Shown here piece by piece: positions 1-8,628 of a DNA stretch of 59,475 nt. The DNA lies in contig CAYUEG010000009.1 of NCBI GenBank assembly GCA_964443245.1, positions 1-59,475 on the forward strand, written 5' to 3'. Within the stretch, counting starts at the first letter, position 1, and every line of letters starts with the position of its first letter. The notes beneath the pieces are model-generated. The model ran no database searches. It saw only the letters and a program-made list of their open reading frames with translations, and was not told the origin of the DNA. The position numbers and the translations under genes are program-made. This DNA is from CANJDH01 sp964443245. GTDB lineage: Bacteria > Pseudomonadota > Gammaproteobacteria > Burkholderiales > JAEUOS01.

Positions 1-603
1 ATTCTCGACGGCATCGGCTCGACCGAGATGCTGCACATCTTCATCTCCAATCGCCCCGGCGACGTGCGTTACGGCACGACCGGCAAGCCGGTGCCCGGCT
101 ACGAGATCCGTCTGGTCGATGAAAACGGCGCGCTCGTGCCCGATGGCGAAATCGGCGAGATGCAGGTGTCCGGCCCAACCGCAGCCATCCTGTACTGGAA
201 CAACCGCGAGCGCACCAAGAACACATTTCTCGGGCCATGGACGCGATCGGGCGACAAATACATTCGCGACGCCGACGGCTACTTCACCTACTGCGGCCGC
301 AATGACGACATGCTCAAGGTGGGTGGCATTTATGTCTCGCCGTTTGAAGTCGAGGCAGCACTGCAGACTCACCCGGCCGTGCTGGAAGCGGCGGTCGTGG
401 CCAAGGAAGACGACGAACATCTCGTCAAACCCAAGGCCTTTGTGGTGTTCAAGGCCGGGCAAAGCGCCAGCGACGAGGAGCTCAAGGCCTATGTGAAGAC
501 CAAGCTTGCGCCCTACAAGTATCCGCGCTGGATCGAGAGCCTCAACGAACTGCCCAAGACTGCGACCGGTAAAATCCAGCGCTTCAAGTTGCGCGGGAAA
601 TGA
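1..603 (+). CDS. benzoate-CoA ligase, C-terminal part (cut by the window edge)
   Basis: The frame is open from base 1, so about 200 C-terminal residues of an ANL-superfamily acyl-CoA ligase are seen. The first residues, GIGSTEMLHIFISN, match the A5-region signature of benzoate-CoA ligases. Further on come the GYEIRLVDENG strand, the A8 hinge region (YCGRNDDMLKVGG) and the A10 lysine in TATGKIQRF near the C-terminus, all intact. The enzyme would activate benzoate or a related aromatic acid to its CoA thioester with ATP, in the cytoplasm, as the first step of the box or anaerobic benzoyl-CoA routes. Its stop overlaps the next start (ATGA), so the two are co-translated. The exact aromatic substrate cannot be read from the C-terminus alone. 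Confidence 0.88.
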   Translation: MLDGIGSTEMLHIFISNRPGDVRYGTTGKPVPGYEIRLVDENGALVPDGEIGEMQVSGPTAAILYWNNRERTKNTFLGPWTRSGDKYIRDADGYFTYCGRNDDMLKVGGIYVSPFEVEAALQTHPAVLEAAVVAKEDDEHLVKPKAFVVFKAGQSASDEELKAYVKTKLAPYKYPRWIESLNELPKTATGKIQRFKLRGK

Positions 604-1412
604 CTGTGTCGTTCATTGAAGTGGCTGGCAACACGCTTGAGTTCGAGCGCTTTGCCGGTGCCGGCAATCGGGCCACCATCGTGATGTTGCATGAGGGGCT
701 GGGCTCGGTTTCGATGTGGCGTGACTTTCCGCGCCGGCTGGCCGCCGCCAGTGCCCACACGGTGGTGGCGTATTCGCGCCTGGGTTATGGCCGTTCTGAC
801 GCACTGCCTGACTCAAGCGATCCGCAGGGCCCGCGCCGCAACCTGCGCCAGCCCGACTACATGCATCGCGAGGCATTCGAGGTGCTGCCGGCCTTGCTGG
901 CGGCTCTCCACATCGAACGTCCTGTCCTGTTCGGCCATTCCGATGGCGGCTCGATCGCCCTGCTCTACGCAAGCCAGCATCCGGTGACAGGCGTGATCGC
1001 CATGGCACCGCACGTCAAGGTGGAAGACCTCTCGATCGCCAGCATTGAAGAAGCGCGCGCCGCCTGGGCCGATACGGACCTGAAGGCCAGGCTGGCCAGG
1101 CACCACGATGATGTGGAAGGCGCCTTCCTCGGCTGGAACGACATCTGGCTGCACCCGGACTTCCGTGCCTGGAACATCGAGGCCGAGCTGCCGCTGATCA
1201 AGGCCCCGATCCTGGCACTGCAGGGCGAGGATGACCAGTACGGCACGCTGTATCAGATCGAGGAGATTCAGCGGCGCAATGCCCGCACGCGCCTGTTCAA
1301 GATTCCGGAGTGCAAGCACTCCCCCCATCGCGACCAGCCGGATGTGGTGATCAGTGCGGTGCAATCCTTCCTCGCCACCCTGCCCGAGATCCGGCGCGAA
1401 GCCGCCTCATAG
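600..1412 (+). CDS. alpha/beta hydrolase
   Basis: A 270-aa alpha/beta-hydrolase-fold protein with no signal peptide. It has the HEGLGSVSMW oxyanion-region segment near residue 31, the nucleophile elbow GHSDGG near residue 110 and a late catalytic-His candidate in CKHSPHRDQP near residue 240. Its start overlaps the stop of the benzoate-CoA ligase by four bases (ATGA), so it probably serves the same aromatic-acid pathway, for example as a thioesterase or ring-cleavage-product hydrolase. That role is inferred from context only. Its end overlaps the convergent tsaC gene by six bases. Confidence 0.8.
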   Translation: MTVSFIEVAGNTLEFERFAGAGNRATIVMLHEGLGSVSMWRDFPRRLAAASAHTVVAYSRLGYGRSDALPDSSDPQGPRRNLRQPDYMHREAFEVLPALLAALHIERPVLFGHSDGGSIALLYASQHPVTGVIAMAPHVKVEDLSIASIEEARAAWADTDLKARLARHHDDVEGAFLGWNDIWLHPDFRAWNIEAELPLIKAPILALQGEDDQYGTLYQIEEIQRRNARTRLFKIPECKHSPHRDQPDVVISAVQSFLATLPEIRREAAS

Positions 1413-2477
1413 GCCCTGCGGCCCGACGCTTGAATCGAATGCTGCCCGCTTCAGGCGGTCGTTGATGCCATCCCATTCGGCCCCCTCCGGTGGGGCCTCG
1501 GCAATCAGCAACTCGCACCCGGCCACGTCCATCGCCCGCAAATGGGCGTAGAGGTTGTGGGCGTAAATGCGCGGCTGACGTGAAGCCAGCCAATGCAATG
1601 TCCTGGGGGCACGCGCCGTGCTGAACGAGAGCACGGCAATGCGCTTGCCGGCGTGGTCGGCCAAGGTGGCAGCCAGCGCGTCAGTGGGCACCACCAGCAG
1701 GCGGGTACGTGGGGAGTAGTGTGAGTCAAGTGCGCCCGATACGCGCGGGGCCGCGCCTTCAGGATCGACCCGCCCACCGGCAGAACCCCCAAGAGGCGCT
1801 CCCAGAGCGGCTTTCACGGCATCACCGGTAATCACGCCGGGGCGCAGAATCCGCGGGGCATCTCCCGTCAGGTCGATGATGGTCGACTCGATCCCCACTT
1901 CACACTGACCGCCATCGATGACCAGTTCAACCGTTGCGCCGAATTCGTCGCGGACGTGCCGGGCCGTGGTCGGGCTGACGTGGCCAAACTGGTTGGCCGA
2001 AGGAGCGGCAATGCCTGCGGGCTGGCCCGGACGGGTCAGCGCGAAGGCCACCAGTACGGCCTGGGCCGCCGGGTGGGAGGGTACGCGCAAACCAACGGTA
2101 TCCTGACCGCCGGTGACGGCATCAAGCACATGCGATGCCCGCTTGAGGATCAGCGTCATCGGCCCGGGCCAGAACGCCTTGGCCAGTTGCCACGCCGCAT
2201 CAGGGATGTCGCGCGCCCATGCGCGCATCTCGTCGGCCGCCGCCAGGTGGACGATGACCGGATGATCCGCAGGCCGGCCTTTGGCGGCAAAGATGCGGCT
2301 CACTGCCGCCGCGCTGGATGCGTCCGCAGCCAGCCCGTACACGGTTTCCGTCGGCAGGCCGATCAGGCCACCGGCCACCAGGATCTCTACTGCCCGGGCA
2401 ACCTCTCCAGGATCCACGACGTGCGGAGTGCGTGCACCATCCGCATCGCCGTCGCGGCTGGAACCTGCGGAGCTCAC
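1407..2477 (-). CDS. tsaC: L-threonylcarbamoyladenylate synthase (Sua5/YwlC/YrdC family)
   Basis: A 356-aa Sua5-type protein that makes threonylcarbamoyl-AMP from threonine, bicarbonate and ATP for the universal t6A37 tRNA modification. The YrdC domain (about residues 22-215) shows GLPTETVYGLAADA and the SAPSANQFGHVSPTTA motif. The rest is the Sua5-specific C-terminal domain, so this is the long form rather than the short TsaC. The start is GTG at 2477, which overlaps the purK stop as GTGA, pointing to translational coupling at the end of the fba-purC-purE-purK operon. The same order is common in betaproteobacteria. Confidence 0.9.
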   Translation of the reverse strand: MSSAGSSRDGDADGARTPHVVDPGEVARAVEILVAGGLIGLPTETVYGLAADASSAAAVSRIFAAKGRPADHPVIVHLAAADEMRAWARDIPDAAWQLAKAFWPGPMTLILKRASHVLDAVTGGQDTVGLRVPSHPAAQAVLVAFALTRPGQPAGIAAPSANQFGHVSPTTARHVRDEFGATVELVIDGGQCEVGIESTIIDLTGDAPRILRPGVITGDAVKAALGAPLGGSAGGRVDPEGAAPRVSGALDSHYSPRTRLLVVPTDALAATLADHAGKRIAVLSFSTARAPRTLHWLASRQPRIYAHNLYAHLRAMDVAGCELLIAEAPPEGAEWDGINDRLKRAAFDSSVGPQGL

Positions 2478-3622
2478 GGTTGAAGCGTGGCGCGTACGGC
2501 AGCGGCGGTGACAAGGGCGTCCGCCGTCGAACCGCCGAGAATCGTGACATGGCCCATCTTGCGCCCCGGCCGCGCCTGCGCCTTGCCATACAGGTGCAGC
2601 TTGGCCGCACGTTGGCGCAATACGGCCGCCCAGTCTGGCGCTTCATCCAGCTGCGCACCGGACCAGCTGTCACCGAGAATATTGAGCATGACAGAGGGCG
2701 TGTGCTGGCGCGGATCGCCAAGCGGCAACCCGGCCAGGATGCGGGCCTGCTGCTCGAACTGGCTGGTGATGCACGCGTCGATAGTGAAGTGCCCGCTGTT
2801 GTGCGGACGCGGCGCCATCTCGTTGACCAGCAGGCTGCCGTCTTCGAGCACGAAAAACTCGACACACAACACGCCGACATAGTTCAGTTGCGCGGCGATG
2901 CGCAGCGCGGCGTCGCGTGCCGCTTCGGCCAATGCCGGCGCCACCCGCGCAGGCGCGATGCTGGTATCGAGTATGCCGCCCTTGTGTTCGTTCTCGGACA
3001 CAGGAAAGGTCGCGACCTCGCCGTCTTGCGCGCGCGCCACCACGACCGAGAGCTCCATCTTGAGATCGAGCATTTTCTCCAGCACGCAAGGCACGCCACC
3101 AAACGACTCAAACGCGTCACGCACCTCGCCGGCCGTCGCCACTCGCGCCTGCCCCTTGCCGTCGTAGCCCAGGCGCGCCACCTTCAACACGCCCGGCAAC
3201 AGGTGGGCGGGTACGGCGGCCAGATCATCCAGGTGCTGCACCACCACATATGGCGCAACGCCGACACCGCAGGACTGGACGAACTGCTTCTCGCGGATGC
3301 GGTCCTGCGCGATGGCAACGCTCTGCGCCTGCGGGCTCACCACACAGTGCCCGGCGAGAAATTCCAGCGCCCTGGCCGGCACATTCTCGAATTCGGTCGT
3401 CACGCCGCGGCACAATGCGGCCAGCTCCGCCAGGCCCGCCGGATCCAGGTAGTCCTTGCGGATGTGCAGATCGGCCACCGTGCCGGCCGGGCTTTCGGCA
3501 CCAGGGTCCAGAACGGCCACCTTGAAGCCCATGCTCTGCGCCGCCATGCAGAACATGCGGCCGAGCTGCCCACCACCCAGCAAACCAAGCCAGGCGCCGG
3601 GTGGAATGATCGAATTGCTCAC
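2474..3622 (-). CDS. purK: 5-(carboxyamino)imidazole ribonucleotide synthase PurK
   Basis: A 382-aa ATP-grasp enzyme that converts AIR, bicarbonate and ATP to N5-CAIR in de novo purine synthesis. The N-terminal GLLGGGQLGRM nucleotide-fold motif, the central ATP-grasp core (VARLGYDGKGQ, VLEKMLDLKMELSVVVAR) and the metal-binding NEMAPRPHNSGH segment are all present, and the length is normal. The start is GTG at 3622, four bases after the purE stop. It lies between purE and tsaC in a tight leftward operon. Confidence 0.95.
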   Translation of the reverse strand: MSNSIIPPGAWLGLLGGGQLGRMFCMAAQSMGFKVAVLDPGAESPAGTVADLHIRKDYLDPAGLAELAALCRGVTTEFENVPARALEFLAGHCVVSPQAQSVAIAQDRIREKQFVQSCGVGVAPYVVVQHLDDLAAVPAHLLPGVLKVARLGYDGKGQARVATAGEVRDAFESFGGVPCVLEKMLDLKMELSVVVARAQDGEVATFPVSENEHKGGILDTSIAPARVAPALAEAARDAALRIAAQLNYVGVLCVEFFVLEDGSLLVNEMAPRPHNSGHFTIDACITSQFEQQARILAGLPLGDPRQHTPSVMLNILGDSWSGAQLDEAPDWAAVLRQRAAKLHLYGKAQARPGRKMGHVTILGGSTADALVTAAAVRATLQP

Positions 3623-3626
3623 GCGC

Positions 3627-4169
3627 TCACGAAGCCTTGCCCGGCGCGCGGGTCGCTTTGACCGACGCCGGCGGAAGCGTCATCGCTTTGGCCGCCTTGT
3701 TCTGCCGCGCCCGGAACGTCTCCAGGCGCTTGGCCAGCACGGCATCTGCCCGTGCCAGCATGGCGACGGCAAACAGGGCCGCATTGGCGGCACCCGCTTC
3801 GCCAATGGCGAACGTGGCCACCGGAATGCCCTTCGGCATCTGCACGATCGAATACAGCGAATCGACGCCCTTGAGATGACGCGAAGCCACCGGCACGCCC
3901 AACACCGGCACCAGCGTCTTGGCGGCCAGCATCCCCGGCAGATGCGCCGCGCCCCCGGCACCAGCGATGATGGCGGCCAGGCCACGCGCGGAAGCGCTTT
4001 CGGCATAAGCGAACATCTCGTCCGGCATGCGGTGTGCTGAAAGCACCTGAAACTCATGCGGCACGCCGAACTCTTCGAGCACCTTGACGGCCGCCTCCAT
4101 GGTGTCCCAATCACTGGAGGAGCCCATCACCACGCCCACCAGCGGCTTCGCCTTTGTACGCAGGTTCAT
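3627..4169 (-). CDS. purE: N5-carboxyaminoimidazole ribonucleotide mutase PurE (class I)
   Basis: A 180-aa class I PurE that converts N5-CAIR to CAIR. It has VGVVMGSSSDWDTM at residues 12-25, SAHRMPDEM near 44-52 with the catalytic His, and the AGAGGAAHLPGM loop near 70-81. The C-terminus carries about 15 extra Ala/Lys-rich residues beyond the usual fold. The start overlaps the purC stop (ATGA). PurK, which supplies its substrate, follows immediately. Confidence 0.95.
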   Translation of the reverse strand: MNLRTKAKPLVGVVMGSSSDWDTMEAAVKVLEEFGVPHEFQVLSAHRMPDEMFAYAESASARGLAAIIAGAGGAAHLPGMLAAKTLVPVLGVPVASRHLKGVDSLYSIVQMPKGIPVATFAIGEAGAANAALFAVAMLARADAVLAKRLETFRARQNKAAKAMTLPPASVKATRAPGKAS

Positions 4170-5056
4170 TGCAGGTCCATTCCGGTGAGCCGCTTCAGGG
4201 CCTCGCGATACTTTTCAGCGGTGCGCTCAACCACCTCATCCGGCAACGGCGGTGGCGGCGGCGCCTTTTTCCACGGCAGGGTTTCGAGGTAATCGCGTAC
4301 AAACTGCTTGTCGAACGACGGCGGGCTCATGCCCAACCGATACTCGTCTGCTGGCCAGAACCGTGACGAATCGGCCGTCAGTACCTCGTCCATCAGGGTC
4401 AGTTCACCCTTGTCGTCGAGTCCGAATTCAAACTTGGTGTCAGCGATGATGATGCCGCGCGTGGCCGCGTACTTCACTGCCTCTTCATACAGCGTCAGGC
4501 TGATGCTACGAATGCGTTCGGCCAGTTCTGCGCCGATCAGGCCGACCACCACCTCAAACGAAATGTTTTCATCGTGCTGGCCGATATCCGCCTTGGCCGC
4601 AGGCGTGAAGATCGGCTGCGGCAGTCGCTCGGCCTGGCGCAGCCCCTTGGGCAGGGTAATGCCGCACACGCGCCCCTTGGCCTGATAGTCCTTCCAGCCG
4701 GAACCGATCAGGTAACCGCGCACCACCGCTTCCACCATGATCGGCTTGAGCTTCTTGGCCACCACGGCGCGGCCACGCACCTGATCCAACTCATTCGCAC
4801 TGACGACGCTCTCGGGCGCGATGCCGGTGAGGTGGTTTGGCACGATGTTGGCAAGGCGGCCGAACCAGAAATTGGCCATCTGGTTGAGCACACGCCCCTT
4901 GTCGGGGATCGGCTCGGCCATCACCACATCAAACGCCGAAAGGCGGTCCGTGGTGATGATCAGGAGCTTGTCCTCACCCACGGCATAGGTGTCGCGCACC
5001 TTGCCGCGATAGATCAGCGGCAGGCTCGAAAGAGATGATTCGTAGAGAGGAGACAC
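4166..5056 (-). CDS. purC: phosphoribosylaminoimidazolesuccinocarboxamide synthase PurC
   Basis: SAICAR synthetase, 296 aa from the chosen start, joining aspartate to CAIR with ATP. It shows YRGKVRDTYAVG near residue 15, TTDRLSAFDVVMAEPIP near 35-51 and DTKFEFGLDD in the C-terminal half. I chose the GTG at 5056, giving VSPLYESSLSSLPLIYRGK, because it matches the usual PurC N-terminus and lies 11 bases after the fba stop. A longer frame to 5161 would overlap fba heavily. It forms an operon with fba upstream and purE-purK downstream. Confidence 0.92.
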   Translation of the reverse strand: MSPLYESSLSSLPLIYRGKVRDTYAVGEDKLLIITTDRLSAFDVVMAEPIPDKGRVLNQMANFWFGRLANIVPNHLTGIAPESVVSANELDQVRGRAVVAKKLKPIMVEAVVRGYLIGSGWKDYQAKGRVCGITLPKGLRQAERLPQPIFTPAAKADIGQHDENISFEVVVGLIGAELAERIRSISLTLYEEAVKYAATRGIIIADTKFEFGLDDKGELTLMDEVLTADSSRFWPADEYRLGMSPPSFDKQFVRDYLETLPWKKAPPPPPLPDEVVERTAEKYREALKRLTGMDLQ

Positions 5057-5067
5057 AACTGGCCGGA

Positions 5068-6132
5068 TCAGTTCACTGTCTGGCTCAATGCACCCGTCGC
5101 ATACCTGGTGGCAATTTCGGAGAGGGGGATCGGCTTGATCTTCGAACCCTGGCCGGCACAACCGAACTGCTCGTAGCGCTGCTTGCAGATCGCCTTGGCT
5201 GCGGCACGGGCTGGCTTCAGGTAATCGCGCGGGTCGAAGTGGCTCTTGTTCTCGTTCATGAACTTGCGGATGGCTGCCGTCATCGCCAGACGAATGTCGG
5301 TGTCGATGTTGATCTTGCGCACGCCATGCTTGATGCCTTCCTGGATCTCCTCGACCGGCACGCCGTAGGTTTCCTTCATCTCGCCGCCGTTGGCGCGGAT
5401 GATCGCCAGCAGATCCTGCGGCACCGACGACGAACCGTGCATCACCAGATGGGTGTTGGGGATGCGCTGGTTGATGGCCTTGATGCGATCAATGGCGAGG
5501 ATGTCACCGGTCGGCTTGCGCGAGAACTTGTAGGCGCCGTGCGAGGTGCCGATCGCAATCGCCAGGGCATCGAGCTGCGTGCGCTTGACGAAGTCGGCCG
5601 CCTGGTCAGGGTCGGTAAGGAGCATTTCACGCGTCATCGTGCCCTCCGCGCCGTGGCCGTCTTCCTTGTCGCCCTTCATGGTTTCGAGCGAACCCAGGCA
5701 GCCCAGCTCCCCTTCGACCGTCACGCCGATCTTGTGTGCCATGTCGACCACCTTTCTGGTGACATCGACGTTGTAATCGTAGTCGGCAATGGTCTTGCCG
5801 TCGGCCATCAGCGAGCCGTCCATCATCACCGAAGAGAAGCCCAGCTTGATGGCCCCGGCACACACATCAGGCGACTGACCATGATCCTGGTGCATCACCA
5901 CCGGAATGTTGGGGTAGGTGTCTACCGCGGCCTGGATCAGATACTTCAGAAACGTCTCGCCCGCGTACTTGCGCGCACCCGCCGAGGCCTGCATGATCAC
6001 CGGGGAATCGGTTTCGGCTGCCGCTTCCATGATCGCCTGCACCTGTTCCAGGTTGTTGACGTTGAAAGCGGGCAGGCCGTAGCCGTTTTCAGCGGCGTGG
6101 TCGAGCAATTGGCGCATCGAGACGAGTGGCAT
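5068..6132 (-). CDS. fba: fructose-bisphosphate aldolase, class II
   Basis: A 354-aa zinc-dependent class II aldolase of the Calvin-cycle subtype, which splits or forms fructose-1,6-bisphosphate. The start ATG at 6132 (MPLVSMRQLLDHAAENGYG) has a GGAG Shine-Dalgarno site 7 bases upstream. Visible motifs are PAFNVNNLEQ near residues 19-28, MHQDHGQSPD with the zinc His residues near 80-89, GELGCLG near 136 and HGSSSVP near 225. It heads the leftward fba-purC-purE-purK-tsaC operon. In many relatives pyk lies directly upstream, but here a nine-gene cassette intervenes. Confidence 0.95.
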   Translation of the reverse strand: MPLVSMRQLLDHAAENGYGLPAFNVNNLEQVQAIMEAAAETDSPVIMQASAGARKYAGETFLKYLIQAAVDTYPNIPVVMHQDHGQSPDVCAGAIKLGFSSVMMDGSLMADGKTIADYDYNVDVTRKVVDMAHKIGVTVEGELGCLGSLETMKGDKEDGHGAEGTMTREMLLTDPDQAADFVKRTQLDALAIAIGTSHGAYKFSRKPTGDILAIDRIKAINQRIPNTHLVMHGSSSVPQDLLAIIRANGGEMKETYGVPVEEIQEGIKHGVRKINIDTDIRLAMTAAIRKFMNENKSHFDPRDYLKPARAAAKAICKQRYEQFGCAGQGSKIKPIPLSEIATRYATGALSQTVN

Positions 6133-6195
6133 GAAAGCTCCGAAAAGGGAAAAGCACGGAAGGTGCGGGAAAGCCCGCCATTTTAAGCCACTCGT

Positions 6196-6214
6196 GCCGC
6201 CCCGCCGGGGCGGC
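6196..6214. other. GC-rich perfect hairpin in the fba leader
   Basis: GCCGCCCCGCCGGGGCGGC is a 9-bp perfect inverted repeat around one base, in the 174-bp gap between the AHSA1-like gene (ends 6307) and fba (starts 6132). It has no T-run on the minus strand, so it is not a textbook intrinsic terminator. It may still end or attenuate transcription from the ECF cassette before fba. A TAAAAT hexamer at 6180-6185 (minus strand) could be an fba -10 element, but no matching -35 is visible. Confidence 0.5.
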
Positions 6215-6306
6215 GTTCCCCTGAGCACATCGCCGGTCAGCCCGGGCGACTCAGCCCGGCTTCAAGGCGGCTGAGGTGCTGCAGGTGGAAAGGGATGACG
6301 GTTTGC

Positions 6307-6783
6307 TTACAGTCTGGCCGCCACTTCTTCAAGCTGGTCGGTGGCCTTGCCCCATCCTTCGTGAAAACCCATCTGTTCGTGCTGCTCGCAGTCCTCGCGG
6401 GTCCAGTGCCGTGCCCGCGCGGTGTAGTGGGTTCCGCCGGTACCATCGCTGTCGAACGTGATGACGCCCGTGAAGAAAGGCTTGCCGGAGGGCTGCCAAT
6501 CGCCGACATAGGCGTCGGTAAACACCAGCTTTCGGCCCGGCACCACTTCAAGGTATTGGCCGCGGTTGGGCATTTCCTCGCCATCAGGCCCGCGCATCAG
6601 GATGTAGGAAGCACCGCCCACGCGCAAGTCGGTATCGATTACCGGCGTGGTCCAGGGGCGTGGGCAAAACCACTGTTTCATGAGTTCGGGTTCGGTCCAG
6701 GCGCGAAACAGCTTCTCTGGTGCGGCCTTGATATGGCGCGTCAACACCAGCTCGGTGGCCGGGGGAATCGCGGGTTGCTGCAT
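6307..6783 (-). CDS. SRPBCC/AHSA1-family protein
   Basis: A 158-aa START-like (SRPBCC, activator-of-Hsp90-homologue-1 type) protein, presumably cytoplasmic, with a hydrophobic ligand cavity in this fold. Typical family segments are VLTRHIKAAPEKLFRAWTEPELMKQWFCP at the start, VGGASYILMRGPDG in the middle and MGFHEGWGKATDQLEE at the C-terminal helix. It is the last gene of the ECF42 cassette; genes of this family commonly sit beside YciI/DGPF and ECF sigma genes. Ligand and function are unknown. Confidence 0.85.
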   Translation of the reverse strand: MQQPAIPPATELVLTRHIKAAPEKLFRAWTEPELMKQWFCPRPWTTPVIDTDLRVGGASYILMRGPDGEEMPNRGQYLEVVPGRKLVFTDAYVGDWQPSGKPFFTGVITFDSDGTGGTHYTARARHWTREDCEQHEQMGFHEGWGKATDQLEEVAARL

Positions 6784-6803
6784 GGAGGTCTCCTTACTGG
6801 GGT

Positions 6804-7154
6804 TCAGAAACTGCGCGGTGCCTCGACCGCCAGCTCGCGCACTGGCCGCACTTCAATGCTGCCGTTCTTGGCGGGTGGAATCTTCGCGGCAATCTGCACC
6901 GCTTCGTTGAGATCCTTGGCATCGACCAGATAAAAGCCGGCGAGCATCTCCTTGGTTTCGGCAAACGGGCCGTCGGTCATCGTGACCTGGCCGTTGCGCA
7001 CCCGCACGGTGGTGGCGGTCTCGACCGGATGCAACGGCTCGGCGGCGAGCATGCGCCCGCTCTTGTTCAAGTCTTCAGCGAACTCGAAGCACGAGGCATC
7101 GGGACATGCGTTCCAGTTCTCTTTGGAGAGATAAACCAGGCACAGGTATTTCAT
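6804..7154 (-). CDS. YciI/DGPF-domain protein (copy 2 of the cassette)
   Basis: A 116-aa YciI-like (DGPF, YCII-related) protein. The chosen start MKYLCLVYL at 7154 is the family N-terminus; upstream codons in the frame do not look like protein. The TDGPFAETKEMLAGFYLVDA segment carries the DGPF signature, and the C-terminus ends in the usual GSIEVRPV strand. Proteins of this fold are small ferredoxin-like dimers. They are the characteristic neighbours of ECF42 sigma factors, but no substrate is established for this type. A second copy lies at 9351-9716. Confidence 0.88.
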   Translation of the reverse strand: MKYLCLVYLSKENWNACPDASCFEFAEDLNKSGRMLAAEPLHPVETATTVRVRNGQVTMTDGPFAETKEMLAGFYLVDAKDLNEAVQIAAKIPPAKNGSIEVRPVRELAVEAPRSF

Positions 7155-7173
7155 TGAGCGGCTCCGGAGGACA

Positions 7174-7596
7174 TCAGATAGGCAGCAGTTCGCCGTTGAT
7201 GATCCATGGCGTACCGAATTTGTCGACCAGCATGCCCCAGGTTTTGGCCCAGAAGGCCGGCTGCAGCGGCATGGTGATCGTGCCCCCCTCGGATAGTGCC
7301 CGAAATGCGCGCTCAGCCTCAGGGATGGTGTCGTAGTTGAGGGCAAACGCGACTCCTTTGATGCCCTCATAGGGCAGATGCGTGGGGCAGTCGCCCGCCA
7401 TCAGGAGGCCGCCGCCGGGCAGGGCGAGCCGTGCATGCAGGATGCGGTCGTGCGATTCGGCGGGGCACATGGATGCCATGGGCGACGCGCCGTTGGTCAT
7501 CAGCACTTCAAGCCTGGATTCGAGCGCCTGTTCATAGAAACGCATCGCTTCCGCGCAGTTTCCGTTGAAGCTCAGGTAGGCGGTGGGGTGGGGCAT
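7174..7596 (-). CDS. VOC-family (PhnB-like) protein
   Basis: A 140-aa glyoxalase/bleomycin-resistance-fold protein of the PhnB-like subgroup. The start MPHPTAYLSFNGNCAEAMRF at 7596 is the typical opening; GGLLMAGDCP, a central hydrophobic strand and AFWAKTWGMLVDKFGTPW are typical later segments. A GAGGTTCTC stretch just upstream of the ATG can serve as ribosome site. PhnB-like proteins often lack a complete metal site, and no reaction can be assigned. It lies between DUF1428 and YciI genes of the ECF42 cassette. Confidence 0.86.
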   Translation of the reverse strand: MPHPTAYLSFNGNCAEAMRFYEQALESRLEVLMTNGASPMASMCPAESHDRILHARLALPGGGLLMAGDCPTHLPYEGIKGVAFALNYDTIPEAERAFRALSEGGTITMPLQPAFWAKTWGMLVDKFGTPWIINGELLPI

Positions 7597-7621
7597 GGAG
7601 AGAACCTCTTGAGTTGAAATG

Positions 7622-7975
7622 TCAGAGATCGAGCACGACTTCAAAGCCGCCGAAGATCATGCGCTTGCCGTCAAACGGCATCGGGTTGGCACCGGGTTGC
7701 ATGCGCGGATCGGCCATGATCTTTTCCCAGCTTTGATCCCGCACTTCACGCGAGGGCCAGAGAATCCATGAAAAGACCACGGTTTCATCGGGCTCGCACT
7801 TGACCGCCATCGGAAACGAGGTCAGCTTGCCCTCGGGCACGTCATCACCCCAGCAGTCGGTGATCTTCTGCGCGCCGTACTCCTTGAAGATCGCCCCAAC
7901 CCAGCGGGCGTGCTCGATGAAGCGATCCCGATTGGCTCTGGGGACCGCCGCCACGACTCCATCGATGTAGCTCAT
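7622..7975 (-). CDS. DUF1428 family protein (YbaA-like)
   Basis: A 117-aa protein with the DUF1428 signature. It opens with MSYIDGVVAAVPRANRDRF, has a central DCWGDDVPEGKLTSFP and ends with PFDGKRMIFGGFEVVLDL. The predicted fold is a ferredoxin-like alpha/beta dimer related to YciI and antibiotic monooxygenases. The function is not known. It is part of the ECF42 cassette, where every downstream gene encodes a small single-domain protein of this general size. Confidence 0.88.
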   Translation of the reverse strand: MSYIDGVVAAVPRANRDRFIEHARWVGAIFKEYGAQKITDCWGDDVPEGKLTSFPMAVKCEPDETVVFSWILWPSREVRDQSWEKIMADPRMQPGANPMPFDGKRMIFGGFEVVLDL

Positions 7976-8019
7976 TGGTTTCTTCCTTTCCTGTCAATGT
8001 AGATCACTGCCGCCCGGGT

Positions 8020-8520
8020 TCACGTCGATGTACCGGCGCCGGCGCATGCCGCCTCGATGGCCGCGATGTCGATCTTTCCCATCTCCATCATCGCCTCGAA
8101 TACACGCCTGGCGACAGCCGGATCCGGGTTGGCGATCGCTTCAGTCAGTGCGATCGGGGTGATCTGCCATGAAATGCCCCATTTGTCCTTGCACCAGCCA
8201 CAGGCACTTGCCGTACCGCCATGGCCGACGATGGCGTTCCAGTAACGATCTGTCTCCGCCTGATCCCGGGTGGCCACCTGAAAGGAAAAGGCTTCGCAGT
8301 GCTGGAACGCCGGCCCGCCGTTGATGCCCAGGCAAGGGATGCCCAGTACGGTAAAGGCGACCGTCAACACGTCGCCTTGCTTGCCGGAAGGGTAGTCGGC
8401 TGGCGCGCGAAGCATGGCGCCGACCACCGAATCCGGAAAGGTATTGGCGTAAAAGCGAGCCGCCTCTTCGGCGGCACCGTCGTACCAGAGGCAAATCGTG
8501 TTTCGGGCAGGTTTCATCAT
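8020..8520 (-). CDS. VOC-family (PhnB-like, 3-demethylubiquinone methyltransferase-like annotation) protein
   Basis: A 166-aa protein with the PhnB-like glyoxalase fold. It shows TICLWYDGAAEEAARFYANTF near the N-terminus, GIPCLGINGGPAFQHCEAFSF in the middle and CKDKWGISWQITP later. Such proteins are often labelled 3-demethylubiquinone-9 methyltransferase, but no SAM-binding motif is present, so that label is wrong for this fold. I chose ATG at 8520 (followed by a second ATG at 8517), with AAGGAAAG upstream. It is a distant paralogue of the VOC gene at 7174-7596 in the same cassette. Confidence 0.85.
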   Translation of the reverse strand: MMKPARNTICLWYDGAAEEAARFYANTFPDSVVGAMLRAPADYPSGKQGDVLTVAFTVLGIPCLGINGGPAFQHCEAFSFQVATRDQAETDRYWNAIVGHGGTASACGWCKDKWGISWQITPIALTEAIANPDPAVARRVFEAMMEMGKIDIAAIEAACAGAGTST

Positions 8521-8628
8521 CCTGGCTTTCCTTGGCTGACGTGACTCATGAAATCTGGTCGAACGATGCGCCGCCAATTCGACACGGATCCGAAAAAATC
8601 GTCGAAACCCTCTTTCCGGGCGCCGTAA

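Noticed and set aside
1792..1804. AGAGGCGCTCCCA in tsaC as a ninth repeat copy
   Set aside because: It matches only one flank of the repeat and lacks ACCAACG; it codes for an ordinary linker of the Sua5 protein.
6133..6306. Integration scar or attachment site at the cassette edge near fba
   Set aside because: I find no direct repeat shared with the pyk side (11640-11753) and no integrase or tRNA.
8020..8520. 3-demethylubiquinone 3-methyltransferase function for the PhnB-like gene
   Set aside because: A legacy label for this family; no SAM-binding motif is present and ubiE, a true quinone methyltransferase, is elsewhere.
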